Numbered from the stretch's first letter, positions 39,450 to 47,161 are shown. The stretch is 64,000 nt of DNA from Synechocystis sp. LKSZ1 (GCF_040436315.1 NZ_AP031572.1:310001-374000), one strand, 5' to 3'. A program made the numbers and translations. Notes: generated by a model from the letters alone, not told the origin.

Positions 39450-39845
39450 ATGAATGAAAACAACGGTATTATCAGCCAGCCCAGCTCGTATTCAGTGGCA
39501 GAAACCATCGATCGCTTAATAGCTATCCTTCAGGCTAAAGGCATCACCATTTTTGCCCGTATCGATCAACAAGCTGAAGCCGAAAAAGTCGGGCTAAGGC
39601 TGCTGCCAACGCAGCTATTGTTATTTGGGAAACCAGAAGCTGGAACGCCGCTCATGGTGGCAGAACCAACGAGCGCCTTAGATTTACCGCTGAAAGTACT
39701 GGCATGGGAAGCGACTGATGGACAAGTGTGGCTGAGTTACAACGATCCCGATTACTTAAAACAGCGGTTCTCACTTTCTGATGAATTGGTGAAGAACATT
39801 GATGTCTTTGCACCGCTTATCCATCAAGCATTCTGCTTAAAGTAA
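39450..39845 (+). CDS. DUF302 domain protein
   Basis: A 131-residue DUF302 protein. The sequence SVAETIDRLIAILQAKGITIFARIDQ followed by RLLPTQLLLFGKPEAGTPLM is the family pattern; a pair of these domains is thought to bind small ligands, but no function is proven. No signal peptide. DUF302 genes are often found with redox and stress genes, as here. Confidence 0.8.
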   Translation: MNENNGIISQPSSYSVAETIDRLIAILQAKGITIFARIDQQAEAEKVGLRLLPTQLLLFGKPEAGTPLMVAEPTSALDLPLKVLAWEATDGQVWLSYNDPDYLKQRFSLSDELVKNIDVFAPLIHQAFCLK

Positions 39846-39880
39846 CCATTACATAAATTACTCTCAGGAATCTAACTGCT

Positions 39881-40294
39881 ATGACTGAACGCACCTCATT
39901 CATTACCAGTATCTCCACCCAGAGTTCCACGGACATTCGTGTCCCATCACCGTTGGTCGAGATCGAACATGAAGCATCACCCAAGCTGATTGTCGATCCA
40001 CCGCTTCCTGAATCGCTAGCCCAAGGTCGTGTCTTCATCCAGTACCGAACGCAGAACTTGCGCTTGTTGCCAGTATTCGGCAAAGGTGCCCTCGGAGTAT
40101 CGCCGCGCATCGGTCATATCCACATTACCGTCGATGACGCGCCGTGGCACTTTATCGATGCCAGCGGCGAAACCATCGTCCTGGTTGGTCTGGAACCCGG
40201 TTCGCACAAGGTACTGATAGAACTAGCTGACCCCACGCATAAAGTAATCACCAGTGAAACAGTACATTTCACGCTGGCAGCTCCTAAGCAATAA
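39881..40294 (+). CDS. DUF6130-like protein
   Basis: A 137-residue protein. The pattern RTQNLRLLPVFGKGALGVSP, IGHIHITVDDAPWHF and GLEPGSHKVLIELADPTHK is that of the small family I know as DUF6130, an immunoglobulin-like beta fold rich in His. Most relatives have a signal peptide; none is clear here. It lies 35 bp after the DUF302 gene and is probably in the same operon. Function unknown. Confidence 0.65.
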   Translation: MTERTSFITSISTQSSTDIRVPSPLVEIEHEASPKLIVDPPLPESLAQGRVFIQYRTQNLRLLPVFGKGALGVSPRIGHIHITVDDAPWHFIDASGETIVLVGLEPGSHKVLIELADPTHKVITSETVHFTLAAPKQ

Positions 40295-40383
40295 GCAGGC
40301 GTTTGGTGACGACTCTACAAACGCTGGGTGAAGTTGCATCATTGATTGTCTTCATCTCTCGATAACTGCTAGGAAATTAGACT

Positions 40384-41433
40384 ATGAGAAAATCACGTCT
40401 GAAATTTGCCATCTTAAAGGTATCTCGCATTGCTGTTCCTGCCTCCTTTTTTGGCATAATTCTGGGACTAGTAGGGCTGGGAAGCTGCTGGCGAGTGGCT
40501 GCCAAGATCTGGAACCTACCAGTTTTGATTGGCGAGATCATTATGCTAATTGCGGTTGCAGTTTGGCTTGTATTGCTGCTGCTTTATGTCAGCAAATGGC
40601 TGTGGGCACGCGAAGATGCGTTGGCTGAGTTCGAGCATCCTGTTTTTTGTTGCTTTATCGGATTAGTGCCTGTGTCTACGGTGCTGGTCGCATTGGCGAT
40701 CACGCCCTATTCCCATACGATCGCCTTCGTGTTATTCGCCATCGGTGCGATCGGTCAATTGAGTTTTGGCGTGTATCGTTCTGGTCGCCTATGGAGGGGA
40801 GGACGCAACCCCGAAACCACAACTCCTGTGCTTTATCTACCCACAGTCGCGGGCGGCTTTGTCAGTGCGATCGTGGCAAGTGCTCTCGGCTATCGAGATT
40901 GGGGTGTTTTGTTTTTTGGAGCGGGAATGTTTTCGTGGTTGGCGTTGGAATCCATTATCATGCAGCGACTGTTTCTATTGGAAGCTTTACCTAAACCCTT
41001 GCGCCCAACTCTAGGCATTCAACTTGCGCCTCCTGTGGTTGGCTGTGTTGCTTACCTAGGCATCACTAATGGTTTGCCTGACACCTTTGCCCAGATTCTC
41101 TTCGGCTATGGATTGTTGCAGGCATTGATTCTTCTACGGTTGCTACCGTGGGTGTTCCAACAACCATTTGCCGCATCCTACTGGGCATTTACTTTCGGCA
41201 TTGCCGCCCTAGCACTGTCGTCTTTGCGCTTTGTCGAACGTGGCACAACTGGGGTGATGGAAGGGTTAGCAGTGCTGCTATTCATTGGCGCAAATATTGC
41301 GATTGGCAGCACTGCCCTAGGAACATTAAGACTGTTACTGCTGGGAAAATTACTACCGCCATCGGCACTTGCAAAAGCTTCCCATAATATCGCACTTTCC
41401 CCAGACATCCCCAGATCAACGCGATCGCTCTAA
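40384..41433 (+). CDS. TehA/SLAC1-type (TDT) membrane transporter
   Basis: A 349-residue integral membrane protein with about ten hydrophobic spans. VPASFFGIILGLVGLG near residue 18 is the typical first helix of the tellurite-resistance/dicarboxylate transporter family, which includes TehA and the plant anion channel SLAC1. It may export small anions or confer resistance to toxic oxyanions. Same strand, 89 bp after the DUF6130 gene. Confidence 0.8.
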   Translation: MRKSRLKFAILKVSRIAVPASFFGIILGLVGLGSCWRVAAKIWNLPVLIGEIIMLIAVAVWLVLLLLYVSKWLWAREDALAEFEHPVFCCFIGLVPVSTVLVALAITPYSHTIAFVLFAIGAIGQLSFGVYRSGRLWRGGRNPETTTPVLYLPTVAGGFVSAIVASALGYRDWGVLFFGAGMFSWLALESIIMQRLFLLEALPKPLRPTLGIQLAPPVVGCVAYLGITNGLPDTFAQILFGYGLLQALILLRLLPWVFQQPFAASYWAFTFGIAALALSSLRFVERGTTGVMEGLAVLLFIGANIAIGSTALGTLRLLLLGKLLPPSALAKASHNIALSPDIPRSTRSL

Positions 41434-41530
41434 GACTGCCTGACTACTAGTAGGGTTGATTGGTGCCACAGGAGTGTTACTAGGAGGCTATTGTTTTAAT
41501 AAGTCTACATAATACAAAGAGGAACAGAAG

Positions 41531-42244
41531 ATGGTAACCACTGCTGTACATATTATTCACGATCGCAATTTCCGAGGACATACCAAAATTGGCTGGCTGG
41601 ACAGCTACCATACATTTTCATTTGGCAGCTTTCAAGATCCCGATCGCATGGGATTTCGATCTCTGCGGGTGATTAACGACGATCGGGTGATTCCAGGGGC
41701 TGGTTTTGCCACTCACGGACACCGCGACATGGAAATTCTCACCTACGTGTTGGAGGGAGAATTAGCGCATAAAGACAGCTTAGGAACTGGCTCTGTAATT
41801 CGTCCCGGTGATGTCCAAATCATGAGTGCGGGGATGGGTATTCAACATAGCGAATTTAATAACTTAGAATCGGAACCGGTGCATTTTCTCCAAATTTGGA
41901 TGCTGCCCGATTGGCAAAACATCCCTCCTCGCTACAACCAGCGGGATTTCCCTCTAGCTGAAAAGCAGGGCAAGTTAAGGCTAGTTGGTTCCAAAGATGG
42001 ACGAGATCGTTCGGTCGTAATCAATCAAGATATCGATCTCTACGTCTCGGTGCTATCAGTAGGTGATTCGATCAAGTTTGAGGTAAAGCCAAATCGGTTT
42101 GCTTGGATTCAGGTCGCACGAGGTATCGCAACGCTCAATGGGGAATCATTGAGTGAAGGTGATGGGGTGCAAATTAACAGACCAGAATCGTTGGAAATAA
42201 CGACTGAAGCCAGTGCTGAAATCTTGTTGTTTGACCTGTCCTGA
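41531..42244 (+). CDS. Pirin family protein
   Basis: A 237-residue bicupin of the pirin family. The N-terminal cupin shows WLDSYHTFSFG, GFATHGHRDMEILTYVLEGE and IQHSEFN, which supply the His/Glu metal ligands. Bacterial pirins include quercetin dioxygenases (YhhW) and stress regulators. It is the last intact gene of the enzyme run before the IS1 insertion. Confidence 0.88.
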   Translation: MVTTAVHIIHDRNFRGHTKIGWLDSYHTFSFGSFQDPDRMGFRSLRVINDDRVIPGAGFATHGHRDMEILTYVLEGELAHKDSLGTGSVIRPGDVQIMSAGMGIQHSEFNNLESEPVHFLQIWMLPDWQNIPPRYNQRDFPLAEKQGKLRLVGSKDGRDRSVVINQDIDLYVSVLSVGDSIKFEVKPNRFAWIQVARGIATLNGESLSEGDGVQINRPESLEITTEASAEILLFDLS

Positions 42245-42373
42245 AACTTTGAGTTGTTACTCAGCAATTTGCTGGGTTTGGGGGATTCAGCTTTGTTCGT
42301 CCCACTGATCTAAGTCACCCTGAGTATACGATTATCCTAAATTCGATTGCTGTCAGCATCTGGAGAAATAATT

Positions 42374-42490
42374 ATGTCTAAGAACAGTGCATTTACAAAC
42401 CACCCGATCCACGAGTTGCTTGCAGAACGCTGGAGTCCCTATGCCTTCGAGGATCGTCCAGTTTCAGAAGAGGAAATCCCTCACCACTAG
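42374..42490 (+). pseudogene. N-terminal fragment of a nitroreductase-family protein
   Basis: A 38-codon frame from ATG 42374 reads IHELLAERWSPYAFEDRPVS, the usual N-terminus of nitroreductase-family proteins, then stops. The remaining ~150 residues are absent; within 70 bp the original promoter/ribosome site of the aldolase gene begins. It is a deletion remnant. Confidence 0.55.
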
Positions 42491-42574
42491 CACAGAGGTA
42501 TTGAGACGGGAGGAAAGATTGCAGAAGATAGTAGCCACTCATGTTCCAAGGAGGTAGTAATGACTTTGAGAGTA

Positions 42575-42973
42575 TCAACTAAGTAATGCTAGTTTCCAAT
42601 CGCGCAACAAGTGAATAGTGCCATTGACTCTGAATTTGGCAAATAAAGCCATAGTAAGATCAACCATTTCCTCTGACCGAGAAACAACTTTGGTTCTACG
42701 ATGAAAGCGGGCAAACCAATGACGATTGTCTGAATGATTCCTCTCTATCCCCACTGTCTCACTCTTAGTGATTACATGAAATGCATCAGGATGAAGCTCT
42801 AATAGTTCTCGGTAGGGAGTCCAATCATCTGTGCAGTAGACTGTCACTTGCCATGACAGTAGTCGTTTCAGCATTTTTTCTAAGGTTTGACTATCACGAC
42901 CTCCCAACTCCCAGTCGATAAGTCTCCTACTATTACGGTCATAAGCTTTCCAGATCCATAATTTTCTCTTTTT
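42575..42973 (-). CDS. insB: IS1 transposase, catalytic frame (InsB')
   Basis: The -1 frame, open from the A7 slip site, encodes the DDE catalytic part: LGGRDSQTLEKML, CTDDWTPYRELL and the IERNHSDNRHWFARFHRRTKVVSRS signature of IS1. It should be made only as a fusion with the first frame. The end near VNGTIHLLRDWKLALL lies inside the terminal repeat, as usual. Confidence 0.83.
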   Translation of the reverse strand, partial: KKRKLWIWKAYDRNSRRLIDWELGGRDSQTLEKMLKRLLSWQVTVYCTDDWTPYRELLELHPDAFHVITKSETVGIERNHSDNRHWFARFHRRTKVVSRSEEMVDLTMALFAKFRVNGTIHLLRDWKLALLS

Positions 42974-43299
42974 TTGTCAATAAAATGCCAGAGTTCGTCT
43001 AATTCAATGACGACGGCGGTTCCGGGTAATGGCTTTTCGTAGTTGAGCTTGGCGAAGTCTCTAATCCAGCTTAAGACGGCTTGAGCGGAAACATTAAGAT
43101 GATTGGCAATGGCATTCATCGACATCCCCCCTAAATAGAGCAAGACGGCATCGAGTTTCATCCAGAGAGGCTTACCTCGTTCGGTAGTGGGTTGGGTAAA
43201 TTGATAATTACAGACTCTACACTTATAGCGTTGCTTACCATTGACAAAGCCACTTTTGATGACGTGCTGATGTTCACATTTTGGACATTGGTTCATCAT
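42880..43299 (-). CDS. insA: IS1 transposase, first frame (InsA)
   Basis: A 139-residue protein with a zinc ribbon (CPKCEHQH...CRVC) and a helix-turn-helix (MSMNAIANHLNVSAQAVLSWI) that binds the IS ends. It ends by running into the InsB region in the wrong frame. At 42969-42975 a run of seven A on the coding strand allows a -1 slip that would join it with the catalytic frame (DKKKRKLWIWKAYDR), the normal way IS1 makes its transposase. Confidence 0.85.
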   Translation of the reverse strand: MMNQCPKCEHQHVIKSGFVNGKQRYKCRVCNYQFTQPTTERGKPLWMKLDAVLLYLGGMSMNAIANHLNVSAQAVLSWIRDFAKLNYEKPLPGTAVVIELDELWHFIDKKRENYGSGKLMTVIVGDLSTGSWEVVIVKP

Positions 43300-43354
43300 T
43301 TTGTTCCTTGAGCTTTACTTTTGAACAAAATAGCATTATTTACTTGAAGCTCTC

Positions 43355-44407
43355 ATGACTTTTACAGAAGAATTGAAAGCAACGGCTCAAGCAATGGTTG
43401 CAATGGGCAAAGGTATTCTCGCCGCCGATGAAAGTTTTGATACCGCAAATCAGAGATTTCAGAAGTTGGGCATCCCACAGACTGTGGAAATGCGTCGCGC
43501 TTACCGTGAAATGCTGTTCACCACAGCGGGGATCGAGAAGTTTATCAGTGGAGCGATTTTGTTTGATGAAACGATTCGCCAAGCCACTCAAGACGGAGTG
43601 CTATTTACAAAAGTTCTTCAGGATGCAGGCATTATTCCAGGCATCAAACTTGATGCAGGAGCAAAGCCCTTAGCCGGTTTCCGCCACGAGCGAATTACAG
43701 AGGGACTAGATAGATTGCGGGATCGTATTGATGAATACTACAGCCTCGGTGCTCGCTTTGCGAAATGGAGGGCCGTCATCGCAATCGGCAAAGATATTCC
43801 TTCTCAGTGCTGTATTGAAGCTAACGCCGATGCCTTGGCACGGTATGCCGCACTGTGTCAAGAAGGCGGTTTAGTACCCATTATTGAGCCAGAAGTTTTG
43901 ATGGATGGAGATCATATAATCGCTGAAAGTTTTGAAGTGCATCAAAGAGTTCTACACGCTGTATTTAAGCGACTTTATCTGTATCGGATTCAACTCGATC
44001 AGATGATTTTGAAACCCAGCATGGTCATTGCTGGAATGGACTGCCCACAACAGTCTAGTGTTGAGCAAGTCGCACAGGCAACCGTGGAGTGCTTACGCAA
44101 TCACGTTCCAGCTTCAGTCCCTGGTTGCACTTTTCTCTCTGGTGGGCAGAGCACCGAATTAGCAACCGCACACCTCAATGCCATGAACCGTTTATCCAAA
44201 AAACAACTTCCTTGGATGCTTACGTTTTCCTATGGTCGTGCTCTCCAACAGGAAGCGATGAAAACATGGATGGGTAAGGCAACCAATGTTGTAGCAGCGC
44301 AAAAAGCTTTTTCCCATCGTGCTCAATTGAATAGCGCAGCCGCTTTAGGAGAATATAACTCTACGATGGAGGTCATCACAACAGCTAGCTCTCCTATACC
44401 CTCCTAG
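43355..44407 (+). CDS. Fructose-bisphosphate aldolase class I
   Basis: A 350-residue Schiff-base aldolase cleaving fructose 1,6-bisphosphate in glycolysis and the Calvin cycle. Typical segments are GKGILAADES near the N-terminus, the Lys-containing ILKPSMVIAG (Schiff base) and FLSGGQS. Its ATG and next bases are one copy of the 8-bp target duplication of the IS1, so the reading frame is intact but its own AAGGAGG ribosome site and promoter are cut off, left of 42560. Directly upstream now lies the IS end, without a clear Shine-Dalgarno. Expression may be reduced or driven from the IS. Confidence 0.9.
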   Translation: MTFTEELKATAQAMVAMGKGILAADESFDTANQRFQKLGIPQTVEMRRAYREMLFTTAGIEKFISGAILFDETIRQATQDGVLFTKVLQDAGIIPGIKLDAGAKPLAGFRHERITEGLDRLRDRIDEYYSLGARFAKWRAVIAIGKDIPSQCCIEANADALARYAALCQEGGLVPIIEPEVLMDGDHIIAESFEVHQRVLHAVFKRLYLYRIQLDQMILKPSMVIAGMDCPQQSSVEQVAQATVECLRNHVPASVPGCTFLSGGQSTELATAHLNAMNRLSKKQLPWMLTFSYGRALQQEAMKTWMGKATNVVAAQKAFSHRAQLNSAAALGEYNSTMEVITTASSPIPS

Positions 44408-44424
44408 AAGTCCCCAAGGTTTAA

Positions 44425-44665
44425 GAATGGGTAACCATAGTCGGAAACTTTGCTAATATCCAAGCAGGACAGACCTTAGCTCTTAAAGGTAGCTGGCGGT
44501 TGCACCCAAAATACGGCGACCAATTCCAAGTCAGCCAATACCGTGAAACCAAACCCGCCACCCTCACAGGCATCGAGAAATACTTAAGCAGTGGCTTAAT
44601 CAAAGGCGTAGGACCAGTCACTGCTAAACGTATCGTGGCGCACTTCGGTTTGGAAACCCTAGACA
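44425..44665 (+). pseudogene. N-terminal fragment of RecD2-like helicase
   Basis: The frame reads VTIVGNFANIQAGQTLALKG, then WRLHPKYGDQFQV, PATLTGIEKYLSSGLIKGVG and PVTAKRIVAHFGLETLD. This is the N-terminal OB and helix-hairpin-helix region of RecD2 (YrrC) helicases. Both the true start and the whole helicase part are missing; the right side is cut by the IS630 at 44668. Confidence 0.7.
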
Positions 44666-44682
44666 TACAGCGGATTCGCCAT

Positions 44683-45285
44683 CTATGTGGCACAGTAGCA
44701 ACAGTGGGTAAAGTAGTTTTTTCTGGTGTCAGCAGAATTCAGTAGAACCGCTATTTTCAGAAACTTTTCTACGGTCTCTCGCTCCTTGGGTCTAAAGCGT
44801 CGCACAAAAGCCTTCAATTCCCACCAGAGATGCTCGATGGGATTGAAGTCAGGCGAATAGCGCGGCAGATAAATAATCTTCGCCCCTACTTCCTCCAACA
44901 TTTCTTTGACTCCTTCTACTTTGTGAACCTGGAGGTTGTCCATCACCACGGTCGCTCCCTTCCAGAGATTCGGTACTAGTTCCTCCTTGACATACTCTTG
45001 GAACAACTCTTTATTAAGAGATTGGGGTAAGAGCTTGAGCGATAAAACACCATTGAGGCTCATCGCACCAATATAATTGAGGCGCTGTCCTCTGTAGGTA
45101 CAGTCAAAGTCATAGGCTCTCGTCCCGGCCAAGCTACGAGCCCTATCGCGCATTATCCCCAGTAAAATTCCCATTTCATCCAGGAATACCAAGTTTTCCG
45201 GTTCTTCTTGCCCAATGACTGACCAGTAATCTCGTCTTTCTTGCTGTACTTCCTCTAGGCTCGCTCTACGGTTTCTTTTAGTTTT
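44683..45285 (-). CDS. IS630 transposase copy 1, DDE catalytic frame
   Basis: The frame carries the DDE domain: first Asp in NLVFLDEMG, second in ATVVMDNLQVHK and final Glu in YSPDFNPIEHLWWELK. It is open from the A8 slip site. An internal ATG at 45192 exists but lies within the catalytic core, so fusion with the upstream frame is the likely product. Confidence 0.75.
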   Translation of the reverse strand, partial: KTKRNRRASLEEVQQERRDYWSVIGQEEPENLVFLDEMGILLGIMRDRARSLAGTRAYDFDCTYRGQRLNYIGAMSLNGVLSLKLLPQSLNKELFQEYVKEELVPNLWKGATVVMDNLQVHKVEGVKEMLEEVGAKIIYLPRYSPDFNPIEHLWWELKAFVRRFRPKERETVEKFLKIAVLLNSADTRKNYFTHCCYCAT

Positions 45286-45628
45286 TTTTACGAGTTAATT
45301 TCAGGCGCTTCAAAAAGGTACACATGGTACTTTCGCTCATATCGATACCCGTTCGCTCTAGCCAAAGCTCACAATACTCGCTCAGAGTGTAATCGGGATG
45401 TTTGCCTACCATGGCAATCGCTTGGGCTTCGGTGCCCATGAGGCGACTGGGCTTACCTCCACTAGGTGGCTTGGGCATCAGTTGCCCAGTGGTGCGTTTT
45501 AAGACGATAAGGTCATGGACGGTGGTTTTGCTGACATGAAACTGCTCAGCGACCTTTCTGATGGAAGTATTACCTTTTTCGTAGGCAAGGATAATTCTCT
45601 CTCGAAGCTCCATGGATAGAGGAGGCAT
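45278..45628 (-). CDS. IS630 transposase copy 1, DNA-binding frame
   Basis: A 116-residue N-terminal part with helix-turn-helix motifs (MELRERIILAYEKGNTSIRKVA) followed by a linker and a second winged helix. It ends at a run of eight A on the coding strand (45289-45282). The catalytic half continues in another frame (+1, equal to -2), so a programmed frameshift or an indel must be assumed. Confidence 0.75.
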   Translation of the reverse strand: MPPLSMELRERIILAYEKGNTSIRKVAEQFHVSKTTVHDLIVLKRTTGQLMPKPPSGGKPSRLMGTEAQAIAMVGKHPDYTLSEYCELWLERTGIDMSESTMCTFLKRLKLTRKKN

Positions 45629-45700
45629 GGTACTCTATGGCTCTTAATGCAGTGATAGGCTCGTCCTGCATTGTACCGTTCCGTCGGAGAATCTGCTGTA

Positions 45701-45970
45701 ATCCAACCAATCAAATGAATTTTGAAGAAGCAATCCCGATATTTCTCTTGCTTTAGCTTCTGCCAACCTTAGCCCCTCTGGATTAGCCTTCAGTCCCAAA
45801 TAGATTTTTTGTTGGTACTACTTTTGAGTAGCCTGTTCCATATCTGACAAGTTTTGTCCTGTAGGTTTAGGTGGAAGTGTGGCTTGAAGATAGAGCTGCT
45901 CTCCTTTTAAACGTACAGAAATTTTAAGCAATTTTAGTCTTGTATTAGCTTTAGACAGTAATAAATCCAT
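45701..45970 (-). pseudogene. Broken N-terminus of the island's tyrosine integrase
   Basis: From ATG 45970 the frame reads MDLLLSKANTRLKLLKISVR, then GEQLYLQATLPPKP, the usual N-terminus of cyanobacterial phage-type integrases. There is an in-frame TAG at 45820-45818, after which the same frame continues (YLGLKANPEGLRLAEAKARE and LLLQNSFDWLDY). At 45700 it is cut by the IS630 copy 1, and the core-binding and catalytic domains are gone. Its position near the tRNA end fits the enzyme that once inserted the island. Recognition is from memory of this family. Confidence 0.7.
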
Positions 45971-46112
45971 CGATATTTTATTCCAGAAAAGGCGTAAACT
46001 AAGCCCGTTCGGGGCTTAAAAACGGGGCTTAAAACTGTCTTAATTATCCTACTTTTGTCTTGATTGTCACTACTTTTATATAGTTATAGCTAATTAGAAT
46101 AAGGGTGGGTCG

Positions 46113-46658
46113 CTAGCTGACACAATACTCACGGATTATCTCGTCAATACTTCTTTCTCCATTTGCATTGATTCTCGCTCTCTTCAATGCCCCAAAGTCA
46201 TGTTCAATGTCATTTAAGTCAGGAGAGTATTTCGGTAGAAACAATACCTTGTGCCCTGCTTCTTCTACTAGTTGTCTTATTTTATTCTTTCGGTGAATCG
46301 GTGCATTATCCATTATTAAGACTGATGGCATTTTTAAGGCTGGCAGCAAATGATATTTTAGCCATCCCTCAAACCTCTCTGCATTTAGACTTCCTCTGAA
46401 TAACATTGGTGCTATCAAATCTTTTACCCCTTTTCTTCTTCCTGCTACTAGATTCTCTTTTTTTCCTCTTCTCCCTTGCTTTTCTCCATAGATTCTTTTC
46501 CCTCTTTTTGACCATCCATATATCGATGATACAAACTCCTCAAACCCTGCTTCATCTATAAACACCAGGCTTGCCATACCATAAATCTTCACCAATCTCC
46601 TTCGCTCTCTATAGTATTCTGCTCTTTCTCCGTGATTTCTTTCTTGATAACGAAGTTG
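46113..46658 (-). CDS. IS630 transposase copy 2, DDE catalytic frame
   Basis: The frame from the A9 slip site encodes the DDE domain: VFIDEAGFEEF, LIMDNAPIHRKNKI and YSPDLNDIEHDFGALK. The last has Asp-Ile-Glu instead of the common Asn-Pro-Ile-Glu but keeps the catalytic Glu. The C-terminus is complete (IDEIIREYCVS). Confidence 0.78.
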   Translation of the reverse strand, partial: QLRYQERNHGERAEYYRERRRLVKIYGMASLVFIDEAGFEEFVSSIYGWSKRGKRIYGEKQGRRGKKENLVAGRRKGVKDLIAPMLFRGSLNAERFEGWLKYHLLPALKMPSVLIMDNAPIHRKNKIRQLVEEAGHKVLFLPKYSPDLNDIEHDFGALKRARINANGERSIDEIIREYCVS

Positions 46659-46959
46659 TTTTTTTTTGAGTAATTTTCATCTTCTTAAATCTGTAGCATA
46701 GAGAAGCTGAGGTGACACCAAATTTCTGGGCTCTTTCCTTCAGTGGAGTGTCGGGGTTTTTCTTTACGTCTTCTTCCAGTTCTTTAATATCTACTTTTCT
46801 CTTACGATGCTCTACTTTGGTCGGAGCCAAGTCCTCTCTATCAAGCCATCGATAAATACTGGATTTACCGACCTGGAATATTCTTGAAGCTTTTGTTATA
46901 CTACCACCAGCTTCGATAAAGTTTATGACCTTCTGTCGCAAATCAAGGCTGTAAGCCAT
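46609..46959 (-). CDS. IS630 transposase copy 2, DNA-binding frame
   Basis: A 116-residue frame with the IS630 N-terminus (MAYSLDLRQKVINFIEAGGS and ITKASRIFQVGKSSIYRWL). The conserved part breaks at a run of nine A (46667-46659), after which this frame reads low-complexity Lys/Arg/Ser. The catalytic half is in the +1 frame, the same shift direction as in copy 1. Confidence 0.75.
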   Translation of the reverse strand: MAYSLDLRQKVINFIEAGGSITKASRIFQVGKSSIYRWLDREDLAPTKVEHRKRKVDIKELEEDVKKNPDTPLKERAQKFGVTSASLCYRFKKMKITQKKTTSLSRKKSRRKSRIL

Positions 46960-47116
46960 AAGTTGTTCATTTTTGGATAAGTTTATTAGTTATGCTAGCA
47001 TAATGTCATAATCACCTGCACCACTCTTAATTAAATTAACTATATTATCAAAAATAAAATAATCAGATAGCTCTCTGAAACTAAGTCACAGGGCTGAAAG
47101 CATTGATATTAAAGGA

Positions 47117-47161
47117 ACGGGACTGGCCGGAGTCGAACCGGCGGCCTAGCGCTTAGGAGGC
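47117..47161. repeat. Right attachment repeat within tRNA-Arg(CCU)
   Basis: Identical to 24432-24476. It covers the 3' part of the tRNA gene from the discriminator base to the anticodon region; the complete tRNA is rebuilt at this end, so insertion left the host with a working tRNA. Confidence 0.9.

Larger units (their letters stand above)
42568..43354 (-). mobile_element. IS1-family insertion sequence with 8-bp target duplication
   Basis: The 787-bp element has imperfect terminal inverted repeats: GAGAGTATCAACTAAGTAAT from 42568 and, on the other strand from 43354, GAGAGCTTCAAGTAAATAAT. It is flanked by the direct duplication ATGACTTT at 42560-42567 and 43355-43362. The target was the start of the aldolase gene, whose ribosome site AAGGAGG now lies left of the IS. 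It encodes two overlapping frames in the IS1 manner. Structure looks complete and may be active. Confidence 0.88.
44668..45698 (-). mobile_element. IS630-family insertion sequence, copy 1
   Basis: The 1031-bp element has related ends: CAGCGGATTCGCC from 44668 and, on the other strand from 45698, CAGCAGATTCTCC. Both are flanked by the TA dinucleotide (44666-44667 and 45699-45700), the target duplication of IS630/Tc1-mariner elements. It separates the recD2 fragment from the integrase fragment. Its transposase is in two frames. Confidence 0.75.
46085..46985 (-). mobile_element. IS630-family insertion sequence, copy 2
   Basis: A second IS630 whose transposase is not closely similar to that of copy 1. 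I could not fix the ends; AT-rich, weakly matching sequences at about 46085 and 46985 are candidate termini. It lies between the integrase remnant and the tRNA. Confidence 0.6.
24432..47161. mobile_element. 22.7-kb genomic island in tRNA-Arg(CCU)
   Basis: The segment is bounded by 45-bp direct repeats, the right one inside an intact tRNA-Arg gene. It differs from its flanks in base usage: GCGATCGC (HIP1) occurs at least 13 times by eye (for example near 25339, 25898, 26284, 32263, 33449) while I saw none in the flanks, and GGCC is rare although dense outside. Cargo is a sensory kinase pair and a stress/detoxification gene set. The tyrosine integrase expected next to the tRNA survives only as a broken fragment (45701-45970), so the island can no longer leave unless helped in trans. 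Confidence 0.88.
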
